Shown here one piece after another: positions 25,398 to 35,278 of a stretch of 64,000 nucleotides of DNA. Each line of letters begins with the position of its first letter. Position 1 is the first letter of the stretch. The stretch lies in NCBI GenBank assembly GCA_029560585.1, contig JAKQKQ010000270.1, positions 62,001 to 126,000 on the forward strand, given 5' to 3'. The position numbers and the translations under genes were made by a program. The notes under the pieces are model-generated. The model was not told the DNA's origin and did no database searches. It saw only the letters and a list, made by a program, of their open reading frames with translations. The DNA comes from Verrucomicrobiota bacterium. GTDB lineage: Bacteria; Verrucomicrobiota; Verrucomicrobiia; JADLBR01.

Positions 25398-26903
25398 TCA
25401 GCGGGGGGCCGGGTCCGCGGCGAGCCGCTCCCACACCTTGGGCAGGCGGGTCTTGATGAGATTCAAGCTGGAGGCGGGCAGGGCCTCGCCGCGCAAGGGG
25501 ACGGGCCGCGTGTCATCGGCGTCCACCCGTCCCGCATTCCTCCCGTACTTGTACTCGGCATCCAGCGAGCCATCGGGCGCGAGCCTCACGCCCGGCCACG
25601 AGGGATTCGCGACCGAGATGAAGAACAGGTCCCTGTCCACAGCGTGGCGCTCCCCCGGTTTCAGGCGGAGGCGCGCCTCCGCGAGCCCTCGGAAGAGCTC
25701 CCGGGCGATGAGTTCGGCGGGGTTGAGGAATTCGATCTGATCGGCGATCAGCGCGCGAAAGGGCCGCAACCCCGAGATCTCGAGATCCCGCAACCGCGCG
25801 AACGCTTCCGTGATCTCGGCCTGGATCAGCGGGAAGTGCGTGCAGCCAAGCACGACGGTGCCAATGGGCGCGGTGCCGCCCCCTTGGCGATAGTCCTCCA
25901 AGAGCGTCGCCACGTCGTACCGGGCATAATCCTGAACAGAGTTCAATTGCAGGGTGCTTGGCTCGCGCGCATCGCCGAGGATCCCACCCGCGGTGAATCC
26001 ATACAGCGCCATTCGATCCGCATGGAGCGGTGCCCGCGGGTTGCCCGCGGCGGGTCCCTGATACGGTGCAAGGCGCGGGCCCGCCCTCGGGTCGCAAATA
26101 AAGGACGGGTCACCCTCGATGGCGCCGGCCAAACCCACGCTGCCCTGCTGGATCAAGGGCGGCACAGGCTTGCCGGCGAGCCCAATGGCCCGCCCGATCG
26201 CCTTCGGGTACGCCTTGCTGTCGCATGTGCCCACCGTCGCGAGGATCGCGACCGCATCGCCCCTTTTCCCCGATGGCACGCGCCCCATGACCCCTCGCGC
26301 TCCCGCCTCAACGATGCCTATGACTGGGATCGGCAGATCCCACGCCCGGATCACCGCACGGACGTCCTCCAGGCCGTAGGCCGTGGCGGTGTTGCACGCG
26401 ATCACGATCGCTTTCACGGGCGGTTTCGGGATCTCGGTCCGCGCCCCATCGCCCGACCACGCCCGAGTCCCCAAAAGAAAAATCGCATCCTTCAATATCC
26501 GCTCGCGGAGGTATCCCGCCTTCCCGCGGCCCGGATAATTCCCATAGGGCATGTTCGCCTGATCGCCGAAATAGACGAACCGCTCGCACTCAAAATCCCT
26601 TCGCCCATCTGAGCCGGGCCGAAGCGTCTCGTTGTCGAATGCGTCGAGCGCAAGGATCGCCTCCAGCACCGTGAGGCCGCCAATCCCAGAATCAAACACG
26701 CCGATGGGGAGGTCGCGCGTCTCGCCCCGATAAACCGAGCGATTGAAAGAACAGGTCGCATCCCCGTCCGCGTGCGCATTCGCGTGGGCGATCACCCGCC
26801 CCAACACCGCATCCTCTGCCACCAACGCCACAGGTTGAAGAAGGACGCGAAGAACAAACAAAACTGTGGCGAACCACGGCCAAGTTCGTCCCCGATGACA
26901 CAT
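25398..26903 (-). CDS. Secreted glutamate/aspartate racemase homologue
   Basis: I start at the ATG at 26903, which gives a signal peptide (MCHRGRTWPWFATVLFVLRV...VALVAED); the open frame runs about 200 residues further upstream but that part is arginine/proline-rich and opposes phrA. The fold is MurI-like: GVFDSGIGGLTVLE, YFGDQANMPYG, first catalytic Cys in VIACNTATAYG and second in VVLGCTHFPLI. At about 500 residues it is nearly twice the size of cytosolic MurI (about 265) owing to insertions and a long C-terminus. Export is unusual, since MurI supplies D-glutamate in the cytoplasm; a periplasmic or surface amino-acid racemase is inferred. Confidence 0.75.
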   Translation of the reverse strand: MCHRGRTWPWFATVLFVLRVLLQPVALVAEDAVLGRVIAHANAHADGDATCSFNRSVYRGETRDLPIGVFDSGIGGLTVLEAILALDAFDNETLRPGSDGRRDFECERFVYFGDQANMPYGNYPGRGKAGYLRERILKDAIFLLGTRAWSGDGARTEIPKPPVKAIVIACNTATAYGLEDVRAVIRAWDLPIPVIGIVEAGARGVMGRVPSGKRGDAVAILATVGTCDSKAYPKAIGRAIGLAGKPVPPLIQQGSVGLAGAIEGDPSFICDPRAGPRLAPYQGPAAGNPRAPLHADRMALYGFTAGGILGDAREPSTLQLNSVQDYARYDVATLLEDYRQGGGTAPIGTVVLGCTHFPLIQAEITEAFARLRDLEISGLRPFRALIADQIEFLNPAELIARELFRGLAEARLRLKPGERHAVDRDLFFISVANPSWPGVRLAPDGSLDAEYKYGRNAGRVDADDTRPVPLRGEALPASSLNLIKTRLPKVWERLAADPAPR

Positions 26904-27205
26904 GCCAGCAACATAGGCAAATCCCGAGCCATGCCGAGTCCTCAAAAAACACCACGGGCGGTGCCCGGTCGCACGTATCAGCCGGGAGGGACGCCGGCCC
27001 CGGCGTCCGCGATTCACCAGCCGCGCGACACCTGGACCTGGGCCGATGCGGCCCGCGATGCCGCGGGCCCTCCCCAGGATGCTCGCATGGCGCGCCCAAG
27101 ATTCTGCAAGGCTTCTCTCGCTTCGGCCACCAGACGAAAAAAGTATGTTCAGGTTCATCCAAGGCACCACACTCGCCCGACAGATATTAATGGCGCGGCT
27201 TCCCC
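26904..27205. repeat. Divergent intergenic region with GGGAGGGACGCC element
   Basis: 26984-27075 holds the longest copy of this family (starts GGGAGGGACGCCGGCCCCGG, ends CCGCGGGCCCTCCCC). The rest should contain the promoters of the racemase and of phrA; no convincing boxes were found. Confidence 0.7.
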
Positions 27206-28669
27206 ATGAGACGATCGGACATCGTATTCGAATTGAAGGGTTCACCGAAGGGCGCCTTCGACGGAGAGACATGGGTGTTCCGACGCCGTGAACAATGGGC
27301 GGTGATGGGGCCCAACAATTCGGGCAAGAGCTACCTCGCGGCCCTGCTCGCGGGCACCGCGCCGCCGCGAGGCATCGGGTTGACCTTCGGCGAGGAGGGC
27401 GCCGAAGACCACGTGGCGGTGGCGACCTTCTCGCAGCAGCAGGATCAGGCGCTGGGCGGTTGGCTGCAGGCCCGATGGCATTCGATGGAGGAGGACTCAC
27501 CCTCGGTGCGAACGTTTCTCTCGTACGAGGGCGTGAACGAGATCAGCCCATTCGAGGTGCGCGGCAACGATACCGCCGGGCGCCGTGCGTTCGCGCGCCT
27601 CCTGCGAAAGGTCTCAGGGATCTTCGCCCTGCGTCCGCTTCTTGGCCGCCTCATGGCGCAGCTCTCCAACGGCGAAATGCGCCGCGTCTTGCTCGCGCGG
27701 GCACTGCTCAAGTCGCCAAAGCTGCTGGTCTTGGACGATCCGTTCGCGGGACTCGATCCCACCATGCGCGCGCGCCTGCACGCGGCGCTGAATCGATTGG
27801 CCGACGAGGGTTTGCCGATGGTGCTGATGGTGAGGCACGAGGACGAGATCCCCGCGTGCGCCACGCACCTCCTGCTCCTGAAAAATGTGCGGATCGCGGG
27901 ACTGCGGAGGTTGGCGTACAGCGGCATGGCCGCCGGAGGGTTTCCCTCCCTCCGCCCGAAAACCGCGCGGGCAATCTGCCCGCACCACGCAGACGGTGAT
28001 GCGCGCCAACCGATCATCGAACTTCGCGGTGTGACCGTGCGGTACGGCAAGCGCACGGTCTTGGATAAGCTAGATTGGACGGTGCGCGAGGGAGAGCGGT
28101 GGCTGGTTGTCGGACCGAACGGCTCCGGCAAGACCTTGCTGCTCAGCCTCATCACCGGCGACAACCCGGCAGCCTACGCCAATGACGTTCGAGTGTTCAG
28201 GCGGGCCCGCGAATCGGGCGAGAGCCTTTGGCCGATCCGCCGGCGCATCGGTCAGGTGTCGCCAGAGATACAGTGCTACTTCGATGGCGGAATCAGCGTC
28301 CTGGATGCGGTGCTCTCGGGTCGCCTCAACGCCGACGGCGGCGTGGCGCGACCAACGCGCGAGGCCCGCGAGGACGCGCGCCGCTGGCTGCGTGAACTGG
28401 GATTGACCGATGCGGAAAAGGTGCCCTTCGGCGAACTTTCGGCGGGACGCCAGCGCCTGGTGCTGCTGGCTCGGGCAATGCTGCCCGGACCCGATTTGTT
28501 GCTGCTGGATGAACCGTGTCTCAATCTCGACTACGCGGCCCGCCGCCATGTCCTCGGTGTCCTGGAACGACTGCTCCGCAATCGCCGCAAAGAAACGGTT
28601 ATCTGTGTCTCACATCGATCGGACGACATCCCTCGCGGATTCCAGCGGGTGCTCACGCTGGGCCCCTAG
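27206..28669 (+). CDS. phrA: Tandem ABC ATPase, PhrA/ModF type
   Basis: 487 residues with two ATP-binding cassettes and no membrane domain. Cassette 1: Walker A GPNNSGKS, signature QLSNGEMRR, Walker B LLVLDDPFAGLD. Cassette 2: Walker A GPNGSGKT, signature ELSAGRQRL, Walker B LLLLDEPCLNLD, switch His in CVSHRSDD. This matches the ModF/PhrA group (first called photorepair protein PhrA, often near molybdate uptake genes). The real role is unclear; no mod genes are here, though a photolyase gene lies 15 kb away. The start is an ATG that gives MRRSDIVFELKG. Convergent with rhaT. Confidence 0.85.
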   Translation: MRRSDIVFELKGSPKGAFDGETWVFRRREQWAVMGPNNSGKSYLAALLAGTAPPRGIGLTFGEEGAEDHVAVATFSQQQDQALGGWLQARWHSMEEDSPSVRTFLSYEGVNEISPFEVRGNDTAGRRAFARLLRKVSGIFALRPLLGRLMAQLSNGEMRRVLLARALLKSPKLLVLDDPFAGLDPTMRARLHAALNRLADEGLPMVLMVRHEDEIPACATHLLLLKNVRIAGLRRLAYSGMAAGGFPSLRPKTARAICPHHADGDARQPIIELRGVTVRYGKRTVLDKLDWTVREGERWLVVGPNGSGKTLLLSLITGDNPAAYANDVRVFRRARESGESLWPIRRRIGQVSPEIQCYFDGGISVLDAVLSGRLNADGGVARPTREAREDARRWLRELGLTDAEKVPFGELSAGRQRLVLLARAMLPGPDLLLLDEPCLNLDYAARRHVLGVLERLLRNRRKETVICVSHRSDDIPRGFQRVLTLGP

Positions 28670-28941
28670 CCAGAAGCTTCGGGCGCTGTTCGCGGGCGCG
28701 GCTCGTGCCCCGACCCAGGATCCGGGCCGGGAGGGCTTTGGACTGCGGTGGCAGAGCCCCGGATCGGGGCGGCGCCACCGCAGTCCAAAAGGCCCCGCCC
28801 CCAGAAGTTTCACCCTGAATAATCCGGCGCGTGGACGTTTCTGGCTAGTGCCGCCCCCTCGCGCCGGGGGCGGGGCTTGCCCGTTGAAAAACCCCGTGAT
28901 GCCGCACGTGGCCCGATTTCGCCGGGAGGGCCCGCGGCTCA
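28670..28941. repeat. Repeat block at a convergent gene end
   Basis: 28670-28801 is the inverted copy of 15090-15222, with a REP palindrome at 28737-28789 (TTTGGACTGCGGTGGCAGAG / CACCGCAGTCCAAA). 28803-28857 (AGAAGTTTCACCCTGAATAA ... GTGGACGTTTCTGGC) is an inverted copy of about 36708-36766. 28924-28940 is a partial GGGAGGGCCCGCGG element. No gene seen; phrA and rhaT converge here. Confidence 0.8.
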
Positions 28942-30015
28942 TCAGGCTTTCAGGTATCCGCTGTAGGCCGAGATCACGGACGAACCGATGAGCAGCACGA
29001 GGCCGATGGCCAGCAGTGCGCGCGTGCGGCTGCTCGTGCCCTTCCATTCGCCGAGCAGGATGCCCAGCAGCGTCGAGAAAAGTATCGCGCTGGCCATAAG
29101 CACCGCCCACCCGATGTAGGACAGTGAACCCATCTGCGGCTCTCCGGTCTTGAAGCAAATGAACTGCGAGCACCAGATTGCGCCCGCGAGGCCCGCGAAA
29201 AACAGGTTGTTGGCCATCGGTGCGTCCTTGCGGGTGTAGTCGCCCAGCGACTTGTTCTTCGAGTTGAGGAACAGGCACCAACCGGCGTTGACCACGAACC
29301 CGCCCAACAGCACCACCACCAGCACCGGCATCCCGGCCCACGCAAGCGGCGTTACCGGCTCGATGCTCTTGGCCAGCGCCTCGATATCCGGCCCTCCCTG
29401 CAGTCCGAAACTCATCCCCGCGCTCGCAATCCCGGAGAAAAACGCCACGAGGATGCCCTTCTTAAAATCGTATTCCGCGACGGCCTTCTTCTTCTCGGCC
29501 TCGGGCAACTCGTTCTCCTTGGACATGCCCGCCAGGCCCACGAACACGATTCCGATCACCGATACCGCCACGCCGATCAGGGACATGTTCGCCGCCGGCG
29601 TGCCGCACAGCGACTGGAGATTCCCGTTCAAAATTGGCGGGATCAGCGTCCCGGTCGCCGAACAGAGGCCGCAGCCGATCGCGAGGCCGAGCCCGACCCC
29701 CAGGTAGCGGATCATCAGGCCCCACGTCAGCCCACCGACGCCCCACATCGCCCCGCACATGAAACACTTGACGATCTGTCCGCCCGGCGCCTGCGAGAGC
29801 ACCTTGAAAACATTCGGCGAAGTCGTCAGTGCAAGGATCCACGGCACGAGCACGAGGCCAGCCACCGCATAGATCATCCAGTAGCTCTCCCACGCCCACT
29901 TCTGGACCTTCTTGAAGGGCAGGTAGAATACCGCCCCGGCCAATCCGCCGAGCGTGAATATCAGCACGCCCAGCGATGGGTTTGTCGTCGTTTCCGCCGC
30001 AGTCGCAAGGAACAT
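28942..30015 (-). CDS. rhaT: L-rhamnose-proton symporter RhaT
   Basis: 357 residues, about ten membrane helices. It matches RhaT in its opening (NPSLGVLIFTLGGLAGAVFY, FKKVQKWAWESYWMIYAVAG) and in GGQIVKCFMCGAMWGVGGLTWGL, SLGDYTRK and FFAGLAGAIWCSQF. RhaT imports L-rhamnose with protons across the inner membrane. The ATG has a strong AGGAGGAGG site upstream and lies 54 bp after the rhaA stop, so the two are cotranscribed. No rhaB, rhaD or AraC-type regulator is in the window. Confidence 0.93.
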   Translation of the reverse strand: MFLATAAETTTNPSLGVLIFTLGGLAGAVFYLPFKKVQKWAWESYWMIYAVAGLVLVPWILALTTSPNVFKVLSQAPGGQIVKCFMCGAMWGVGGLTWGLMIRYLGVGLGLAIGCGLCSATGTLIPPILNGNLQSLCGTPAANMSLIGVAVSVIGIVFVGLAGMSKENELPEAEKKKAVAEYDFKKGILVAFFSGIASAGMSFGLQGGPDIEALAKSIEPVTPLAWAGMPVLVVVLLGGFVVNAGWCLFLNSKNKSLGDYTRKDAPMANNLFFAGLAGAIWCSQFICFKTGEPQMGSLSYIGWAVLMASAILFSTLLGILLGEWKGTSSRTRALLAIGLVLLIGSSVISAYSGYLKA

Positions 30016-30069
30016 ACGCCTCCTCCTCTGGGGGTCCGTCGGACTAAACCCGCGGACCTATCGGGTTGC

Positions 30070-31341
30070 TCACCTCTTCGAAAGGACGTCCGCCTCGTAC
30101 TTCTTGACCTCGTCCAGCCACGCGGCCCCCACCGGCACGCCCTTCTTCGCGCAGTAATAATCCCACACCGCGCCCGCGGGCATCACCTTCATATCCTCCA
30201 TGAGCGCCAGACGCGATGTGTAATCGCCCTCCAGTTCGGCCGCCTTCAGACACTTGATCGGGGCGAGGAGCGCCATCAGCAGCGCCTTGACCATGTTGCG
30301 CGTGCCGATCACCCACGCCGCGATGCGGTTGATGCTCGCGTCGAAATAATCCAGGCCGATGTGCACCCGGTCGAGATAGCCGCCCCAGACAATCTCCTGC
30401 GCGATCGAGTTGAGCTCATCGGTGAGCGTCACGACGTGGTCGCTGTCCCAGCGGACGCCGCGGCTGACGTGCAGCACGATCTCCGGCAGGAAGCAGAGCA
30501 CCGAGGAGATCTTGTCGCCGATGCCCTCCGTCGGGTGAAAGTGCCCCGCGTCGAGTGTCAGCAGCGTCCCGCGGCTCACCGCATAGCCCATGTAAAACTC
30601 ATGCGAGCCCGCCGTGTAGCTCTCCGCCCCGATGCCAAAGAGCTTCGGCTCGACCGAGTCCAGGTTGTACTTCTTGTCTATCTTCTTTGCGAAGATCGCG
30701 TCCAGCGACTCGGCCAGCCGCTCGCGCGGTGACCGGCGATCCGCCGGCGTGTCCTTCATCCCATCCGGCAGCCACAGGTTCGTCACGCACACCTGTCCCA
30801 GCGCCTTGCCGATCGCCGCACCAATCTCCCGGCACCGGATCCCGTGCTCGATCCAAAACTTCCGGATCTTTCTGTCCGGATGCGTCAGCGACCAGCCGCG
30901 ATCCATCTTCGGGTGCGAGAAGTACGTCTGGTTGAAATCCATCCCGATCCCCAGCCCCTTCGCCCACGCGATCCAGTTCTTGAACTGGTCCGGGCCCAGC
31001 GCGTCCCGGTCCACCCTCTTGCCGCCCATTTCCGCGTAGCACGCGTGCACGTTGAACCGGTGCTTGCCAGGAATCAGCGAAATCGCCTTCTCGAAATCCC
31101 CGCGCAGTTGCTCCGCCGTCCTCGCCTTGCCCAGATAATTGCCCGTCACCGCCAGGCCGTCACCCAGCGTACCCCCCGCGTTCTCAAACCCCCCAACGTC
31201 ATCGCCCTGCCAGCAGTGCATCGACACCGGCACCCTCGCCAGCACCCTGATCGCCTTGTCCGTGTCCACGCCAAGCGCCGCATAGCGCTCCCTCGCCAAC
31301 TCGTACGCCTTCTCGATTGCTCCATCTATCTTCCTGGCCAT
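30070..31341 (-). CDS. rhaA: L-rhamnose isomerase
   Basis: 423 residues from the ATG at 31341 ([20 protein letters not shown]), chosen for its AGGAGG six bases upstream. Converts L-rhamnose to L-rhamnulose in the cytoplasm. Clear RhaA features: [46 protein letters not shown], the metal-site strand [20 protein letters not shown] and [11 protein letters not shown]. Length fits the family (about 420). First gene of the rhaA-rhaT operon, divergent from the sulfatase gene. Confidence 0.95.
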   Translation of the reverse strand: MARKIDGAIEKAYELARERYAALGVDTDKAIRVLARVPVSMHCWQGDDVGGFENAGGTLGDGLAVTGNYLGKARTAEQLRGDFEKAISLIPGKHRFNVHACYAEMGGKRVDRDALGPDQFKNWIAWAKGLGIGMDFNQTYFSHPKMDRGWSLTHPDRKIRKFWIEHGIRCREIGAAIGKALGQVCVTNLWLPDGMKDTPADRRSPRERLAESLDAIFAKKIDKKYNLDSVEPKLFGIGAESYTAGSHEFYMGYAVSRGTLLTLDAGHFHPTEGIGDKISSVLCFLPEIVLHVSRGVRWDSDHVVTLTDELNSIAQEIVWGGYLDRVHIGLDYFDASINRIAAWVIGTRNMVKALLMALLAPIKCLKAAELEGDYTSRLALMEDMKVMPAGAVWDYYCAKKGVPVGAAWLDEVKKYEADVLSKR

Positions 31342-31578
31342 GTCGTGCCTCCTGTCGGAATTGGGTTTTATGAACGGGATCGAGCATATTGGCGCCCCTC
31401 CCGCCCGCAACGAAATTCTGCCGGGCTCTCTTAAAGGTCTTCCTCAGGCGGCGCGGGAAAACCAACTGCTCAGATCAAAAGACGCGACCCTGATCGCTAC
31501 GCGGCTGATCGCCACGCGCAGCGGGGAACCCAATAACCGCATTGAACCTTGCCCGCGTCCCGCAATAGGCTCGGCCCC

Positions 31579-32961
31579 ATGCGCCCCATCTGGCTCATCC
31601 CCCTCATGGCTTCGGTCCACTTCGTTTTCATCGCTCAGGGCGCGCCCCCACCCAGGCCCAGCATCGTTTTCTTCCTAGCCGACGACCTCGGTTGGGGTGA
31701 CGTCGGCTGCTATGGCGCCAAGGCGATTCGCACCCCGCACATCGATCGCCTTGCGGCCGAGGGCGCCAGATTCACCCAGTTCTACTCCAACGGCCCCGAG
31801 TGCTCCCCCACCCGCGCCGCGTTCCTGACGGGCCGCTACCAGCAACGCCTTGGCGGACTCGAGTGCGCGATCGGTCTCGGTGGCGTTGGTCGCTATGATG
31901 ACGCCATCCGCCTGGCCACGAGCAAGGAACTGGGCCTGCCCCCCGAGGAAACCTCCATCGCCCAACGGCTCAAGGGCGCGGGATACGCGACCGCGATCGT
32001 CGGCAAATGGCATCTCGGCTACGAGGATAGATTCTCACCGAACCGCCACGGGTTCGATCACGCGCTATACTGCCTCGGTGGCGCGATGGAGTACTTCCAC
32101 CATGTCGAGGAACCGCCCGACTATAGGCCGGTCCTGCGCCTCAACGGTTCTCCGGTCTCGCGTCCAGGCTACTTCACCGACGTGATCGCCGACGAATGCG
32201 TCCGCTGGATTTCAGATCGCGGCGGGCTGGACACCAACGCGCCCTTCTTTCTCCATGTCACCTTCACCGCCCCCCACTCCCCCTATCAGGCTCCCGGCGA
32301 AAATTTCCCATCACCCCTGCCCGCGGATTCCTCCCGATGGAAACAGGGCACCTCGCCGCCCGAGGTCTATGCCGCAATGATCGAATGCATGGATGCCGCG
32401 ATCGGTCGTGTCCTTGACGCCCTCTCCGCCACCCCCCAATCGGCCAACGCGCTCGTAATATTCGCCAGCGACAACGGCGGAACAAAAAGTTCTCTGCCGT
32501 GTGGCCTGCGGGACCAGAAAGGCACCACTTTCGAGGGAGGCATCCGCGTGCCGTGCATCGCGCGCTGGCCGGGCGTGCTGCGCCCAGGCACCACGATCGC
32601 GCACCCGGCCATCACGTTTGACCTGACGGCCTCCATCGCCCACGCCGCAGGGATCCAGCCCCAGGCCAACCGCCCCTTCGACGGCATCGACATCCTGCGG
32701 TGCGTCGCCTCCGGCGAGGCGCCGCCCAACCGCGCCCTTTTCTGGCGCGGGCGCCGCGGCAATCGAACGTGGCGCGCCGCGCGCGATGGTGACCTCAAGT
32801 ATGTTTCGCGGTCAGACGGGCCCACAACCGAGGAATTCCTCTTCGATATCGCCAAAGACACCGGCGAACAGATCAATCTCCTCCAGGATCACCCCTCCGA
32901 CGCCGAGCGACTCAAGAACTTGCTCCACCGATGGGAGCGGGAAGTCAAACCGGTCCGCTGA
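31579..32961 (+). CDS. Secreted sulfatase (arylsulfatase A-like)
   Basis: 460 residues from the ATG at 31579, which gives a signal peptide (MRPIWLIPLMASVHFVFIAQG). The metal-binding start FFLADDLGWGDVG (Asp35, Asp36) and the formylglycine motif CSPTRAAFLTGR (Cys75) are intact, so it is a type I sulfatase needing maturation by a formylglycine-generating enzyme not seen here. Later metal residues lie in FASDNGG. It hydrolyses sulfate esters, probably on a polysaccharide in the periplasm. It is followed after 52 bp by a glycosidase-like gene, and is divergent from rhaA, which hints at sulfated rhamnose-containing glycans. Confidence 0.9.
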   Translation: MRPIWLIPLMASVHFVFIAQGAPPPRPSIVFFLADDLGWGDVGCYGAKAIRTPHIDRLAAEGARFTQFYSNGPECSPTRAAFLTGRYQQRLGGLECAIGLGGVGRYDDAIRLATSKELGLPPEETSIAQRLKGAGYATAIVGKWHLGYEDRFSPNRHGFDHALYCLGGAMEYFHHVEEPPDYRPVLRLNGSPVSRPGYFTDVIADECVRWISDRGGLDTNAPFFLHVTFTAPHSPYQAPGENFPSPLPADSSRWKQGTSPPEVYAAMIECMDAAIGRVLDALSATPQSANALVIFASDNGGTKSSLPCGLRDQKGTTFEGGIRVPCIARWPGVLRPGTTIAHPAITFDLTASIAHAAGIQPQANRPFDGIDILRCVASGEAPPNRALFWRGRRGNRTWRAARDGDLKYVSRSDGPTTEEFLFDIAKDTGEQINLLQDHPSDAERLKNLLHRWEREVKPVR

Positions 32962-33013
32962 CGGCACGCCCACTGGCATTTCTTGGCGCAGCCCCTATCT
33001 TCGTCGCTGACCC

Positions 33014-35071
33014 ATGCGAACGATACTCGCCCTCGGTCCAATGTCTTTCGTCCTCTGGTTATCGCTGGCAACGCCGCAATGTGCCGCGCTGACCCTCGAG
33101 AATGACCACGTGTCCGTCGTCATCGATGGATCATCTGGCGCGCTCGCCGTTACGGAAAGGTCAACGGGTCGTCGGTGGCAACCGGACCCCTGGCAGGGCG
33201 CCGCGGGCATTTTGGAGGCAGGCGTCGCTGGGACCAACGGCACGTGGAACATTTCAACGTCCGGACCCGTGAGAGTCGAGCGGCCCGATCCCTCTAAGGC
33301 CCGGATCGAATTCTCCAACGGCACAAGACAGGGCGCTGGCCCACCGTGGTCGCTCACCATGGAGATCGGCATCGCCGCCGATGAGCCCAGGATGACCCTG
33401 CGACTGGTGGCGCTCGACCACGCCGAGGCACTCAGGCCACGCAGGCTCCTGTACCCATACCACGCCTTCAGCCTCAAGACAGATCAGGAGCGCGGCGCGG
33501 CCGTGTTGCCCTATTGGCAGGGCATCATCATCCCCTCCTATATCTTCCCGATGAACGGGGGTCGCTTCTGCGCCTGGGATGACGCGCAGCACGAACCGGC
33601 CGCCCGCGGCGAACTGCGCTTCTAAGGCTGGGATGGACTCGTGATGCCTTGGTTCGGGGTGCATGATGACAAGTCCGCGGTGATGGCGGTTGTCCCCTAC
33701 GACGGCTCCGTCGGGGTCGAGTGGATCGCCAACTACAACGACTATCAGGAGGTGGCCCAGCAGAAGCACGAGCGCACGACGCTGCCGCGCATCCTCGCGC
33801 TGACGCCAGCCTGGCAGTTCCCCGAGACCAAGCCCGGAACGGAAATCTCGTGCTTTCTGTTGCCGGGCGCGGATCACGTCGGGATGGCCAAGCGATACCG
33901 GCGCATCGCCATAGACAACGGCACCCACGTGGCGCTTCGGGATAAGGCCAAGGCCAACCCGGACGTGGAAAAACTCCGCGGCGCCATCTACACGGGAATC
34001 TACGGGGGCTATCCCCATTACGTGAACATGCCGGGAATGGCGTTCACATTCGAGGAGTTGGACAAGATCGTCCAAAACATGCATGAGCACCAGAATGTCC
34101 CCAGGGCCCTCATCCACGCCTGGGGCACGTTCGAGAATTACGCGCCCGTGCCGTGGCCCATCAGCGAGGAACTCGGCGGCGCCGTCACCCTCAAGCGCGT
34201 CGTCCGGCGGGCGAAGAGCTATGGCTGGCTGTTCTCCGCCTACCACTCCTTCGTTTCCCTGCTGGATCACGACCCCAGGTTCAATGCCGACCTCGCACCC
34301 AGAAATTCGCAAGGCCGCCCGTCGCTGGGATCCCGCTGGAAGGCCGTCGACGAGAGCAGATGGGCCGACCTCGCAAAGCAGGTCCTTCCGAAGGAGATCG
34401 AGGCCATCGGCCAAAATGCCGACATCACCGACATCGCGTTCACCGGCAGGGTCGGCGATGGCGGGCGCAGGCTCGCCGAATACCTGGCGTCGACCGGCCT
34501 CGTCCTCGGCACCGAACGCGGCAATGAATGGCTCGTGCCGAAGTATCACATGTTCGAGGGCATGGTGGCCCCTTATCGCGACAGGCCGCTGGTCCGCTAC
34601 AGCCACCCCGCCCCACTCTTCAATCTGGTCTATCACGACGCCATCGTGAATTTCGGAAAAATCCAGGATCCCACCCAGCTCGCCCTCAACCTCTCCGGCG
34701 ACTATTACGTCAAAACGCTCCGGGCCATGCTCTACGGCGACGGCCCCATGGTCTTCTTCGCGCCATACGAGTACGAGGGCGTAAAACCCTACCTGCGTTT
34801 CGCGGCCGAATTCCTTTGCCCCCTGCACGAGTCTATCGGGTTCGAGGAAATGACCGGCCACGCCTACCTCAGCGAGGATGCCCTCGTGCAACGGACGCGG
34901 TTCGCGAACGGCGCCGAAATCCTGGTCAATCTCGGCCCCACCCCATGGGCATCGTCACTGGATGGCGAACTTCCCGGTTATGGTTTCCGCGCCAAACGGG
35001 CCGACGGCTCAACCCTCGCCGGTCGATTTCGCCACAGCGCCAAGATCGACACCAGGGACTGGGATTTCTGA
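33014..35071 (+). pseudogene. Glycosidase-like gene interrupted by an in-frame TAA
   Basis: Two open stretches (33014-33625 and 33626-35071) are in the same frame, separated only by TAA at 33623-33625 (reading ..GELRF stop GWDGLVMPW). Together they make one protein of about 685 residues. It has a signal peptide (FVLWLSLATPQCAA), an N-terminal beta-sandwich (LTLENDHVSVVIDGSSGALA) and a TIM-barrel-like second half (YTGIYGGYPHYVNMPG, ALIHAWGTFENYAPVP). Family not firmly recognised; it resembles large secreted glycoside hydrolases. There is no loss of coding quality after the stop, so this is a recent nonsense mutation or a sequence error. Likely cotranscribed with the sulfatase 52 bp upstream. 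Confidence 0.7.
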
Positions 35072-35278
35072 CTCGAAGATTGCGAATCTTGTAGGCCGTC
35101 TCTGTGAGACGGCAGCGGCGAATAAGGTGGCGTCTGACACAGACGCCCTACAACCCGATTCTCTGCCCCGGTGGTCCGGCAGTCGCCGGATGGGACTCGA
35201 GAATTCCCTTTGCTCGCAAAAGCGGCGCATTCGCGCGGGGCATGGGATCTCTCGCGCCGCCCAAGCGGGCACGAATTC
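35072..35278. repeat. Hairpin repeats at a convergent gene end
   Basis: 35092-35116 (GTAGGCCGTCTCTGTGAGACGGC) and 35131-35153 (GGCGTCTGACACAGACGCCCTAC) are two hairpins with pairing outer ends GTAGG/CCTAC. 35202-35234 (CTCGAGAATTCCCTTTGCTC...) is related to 7716-7757. No gene seen. Confidence 0.65.

Noticed and set aside
26904-27500. N-terminal 200-residue extension of the racemase frame
   Set aside because: Arg/Pro/Ser-rich, overlaps phrA and the GGGAGGGACGCC repeat, and would bury a clear signal peptide start at 26903.
33626-35071. Independent second gene starting at the ATG at 33641
   Set aside because: It is in the same frame as the preceding open stretch, has no signal peptide and no ribosome site, and continues the same domain, so one interrupted gene is simpler.
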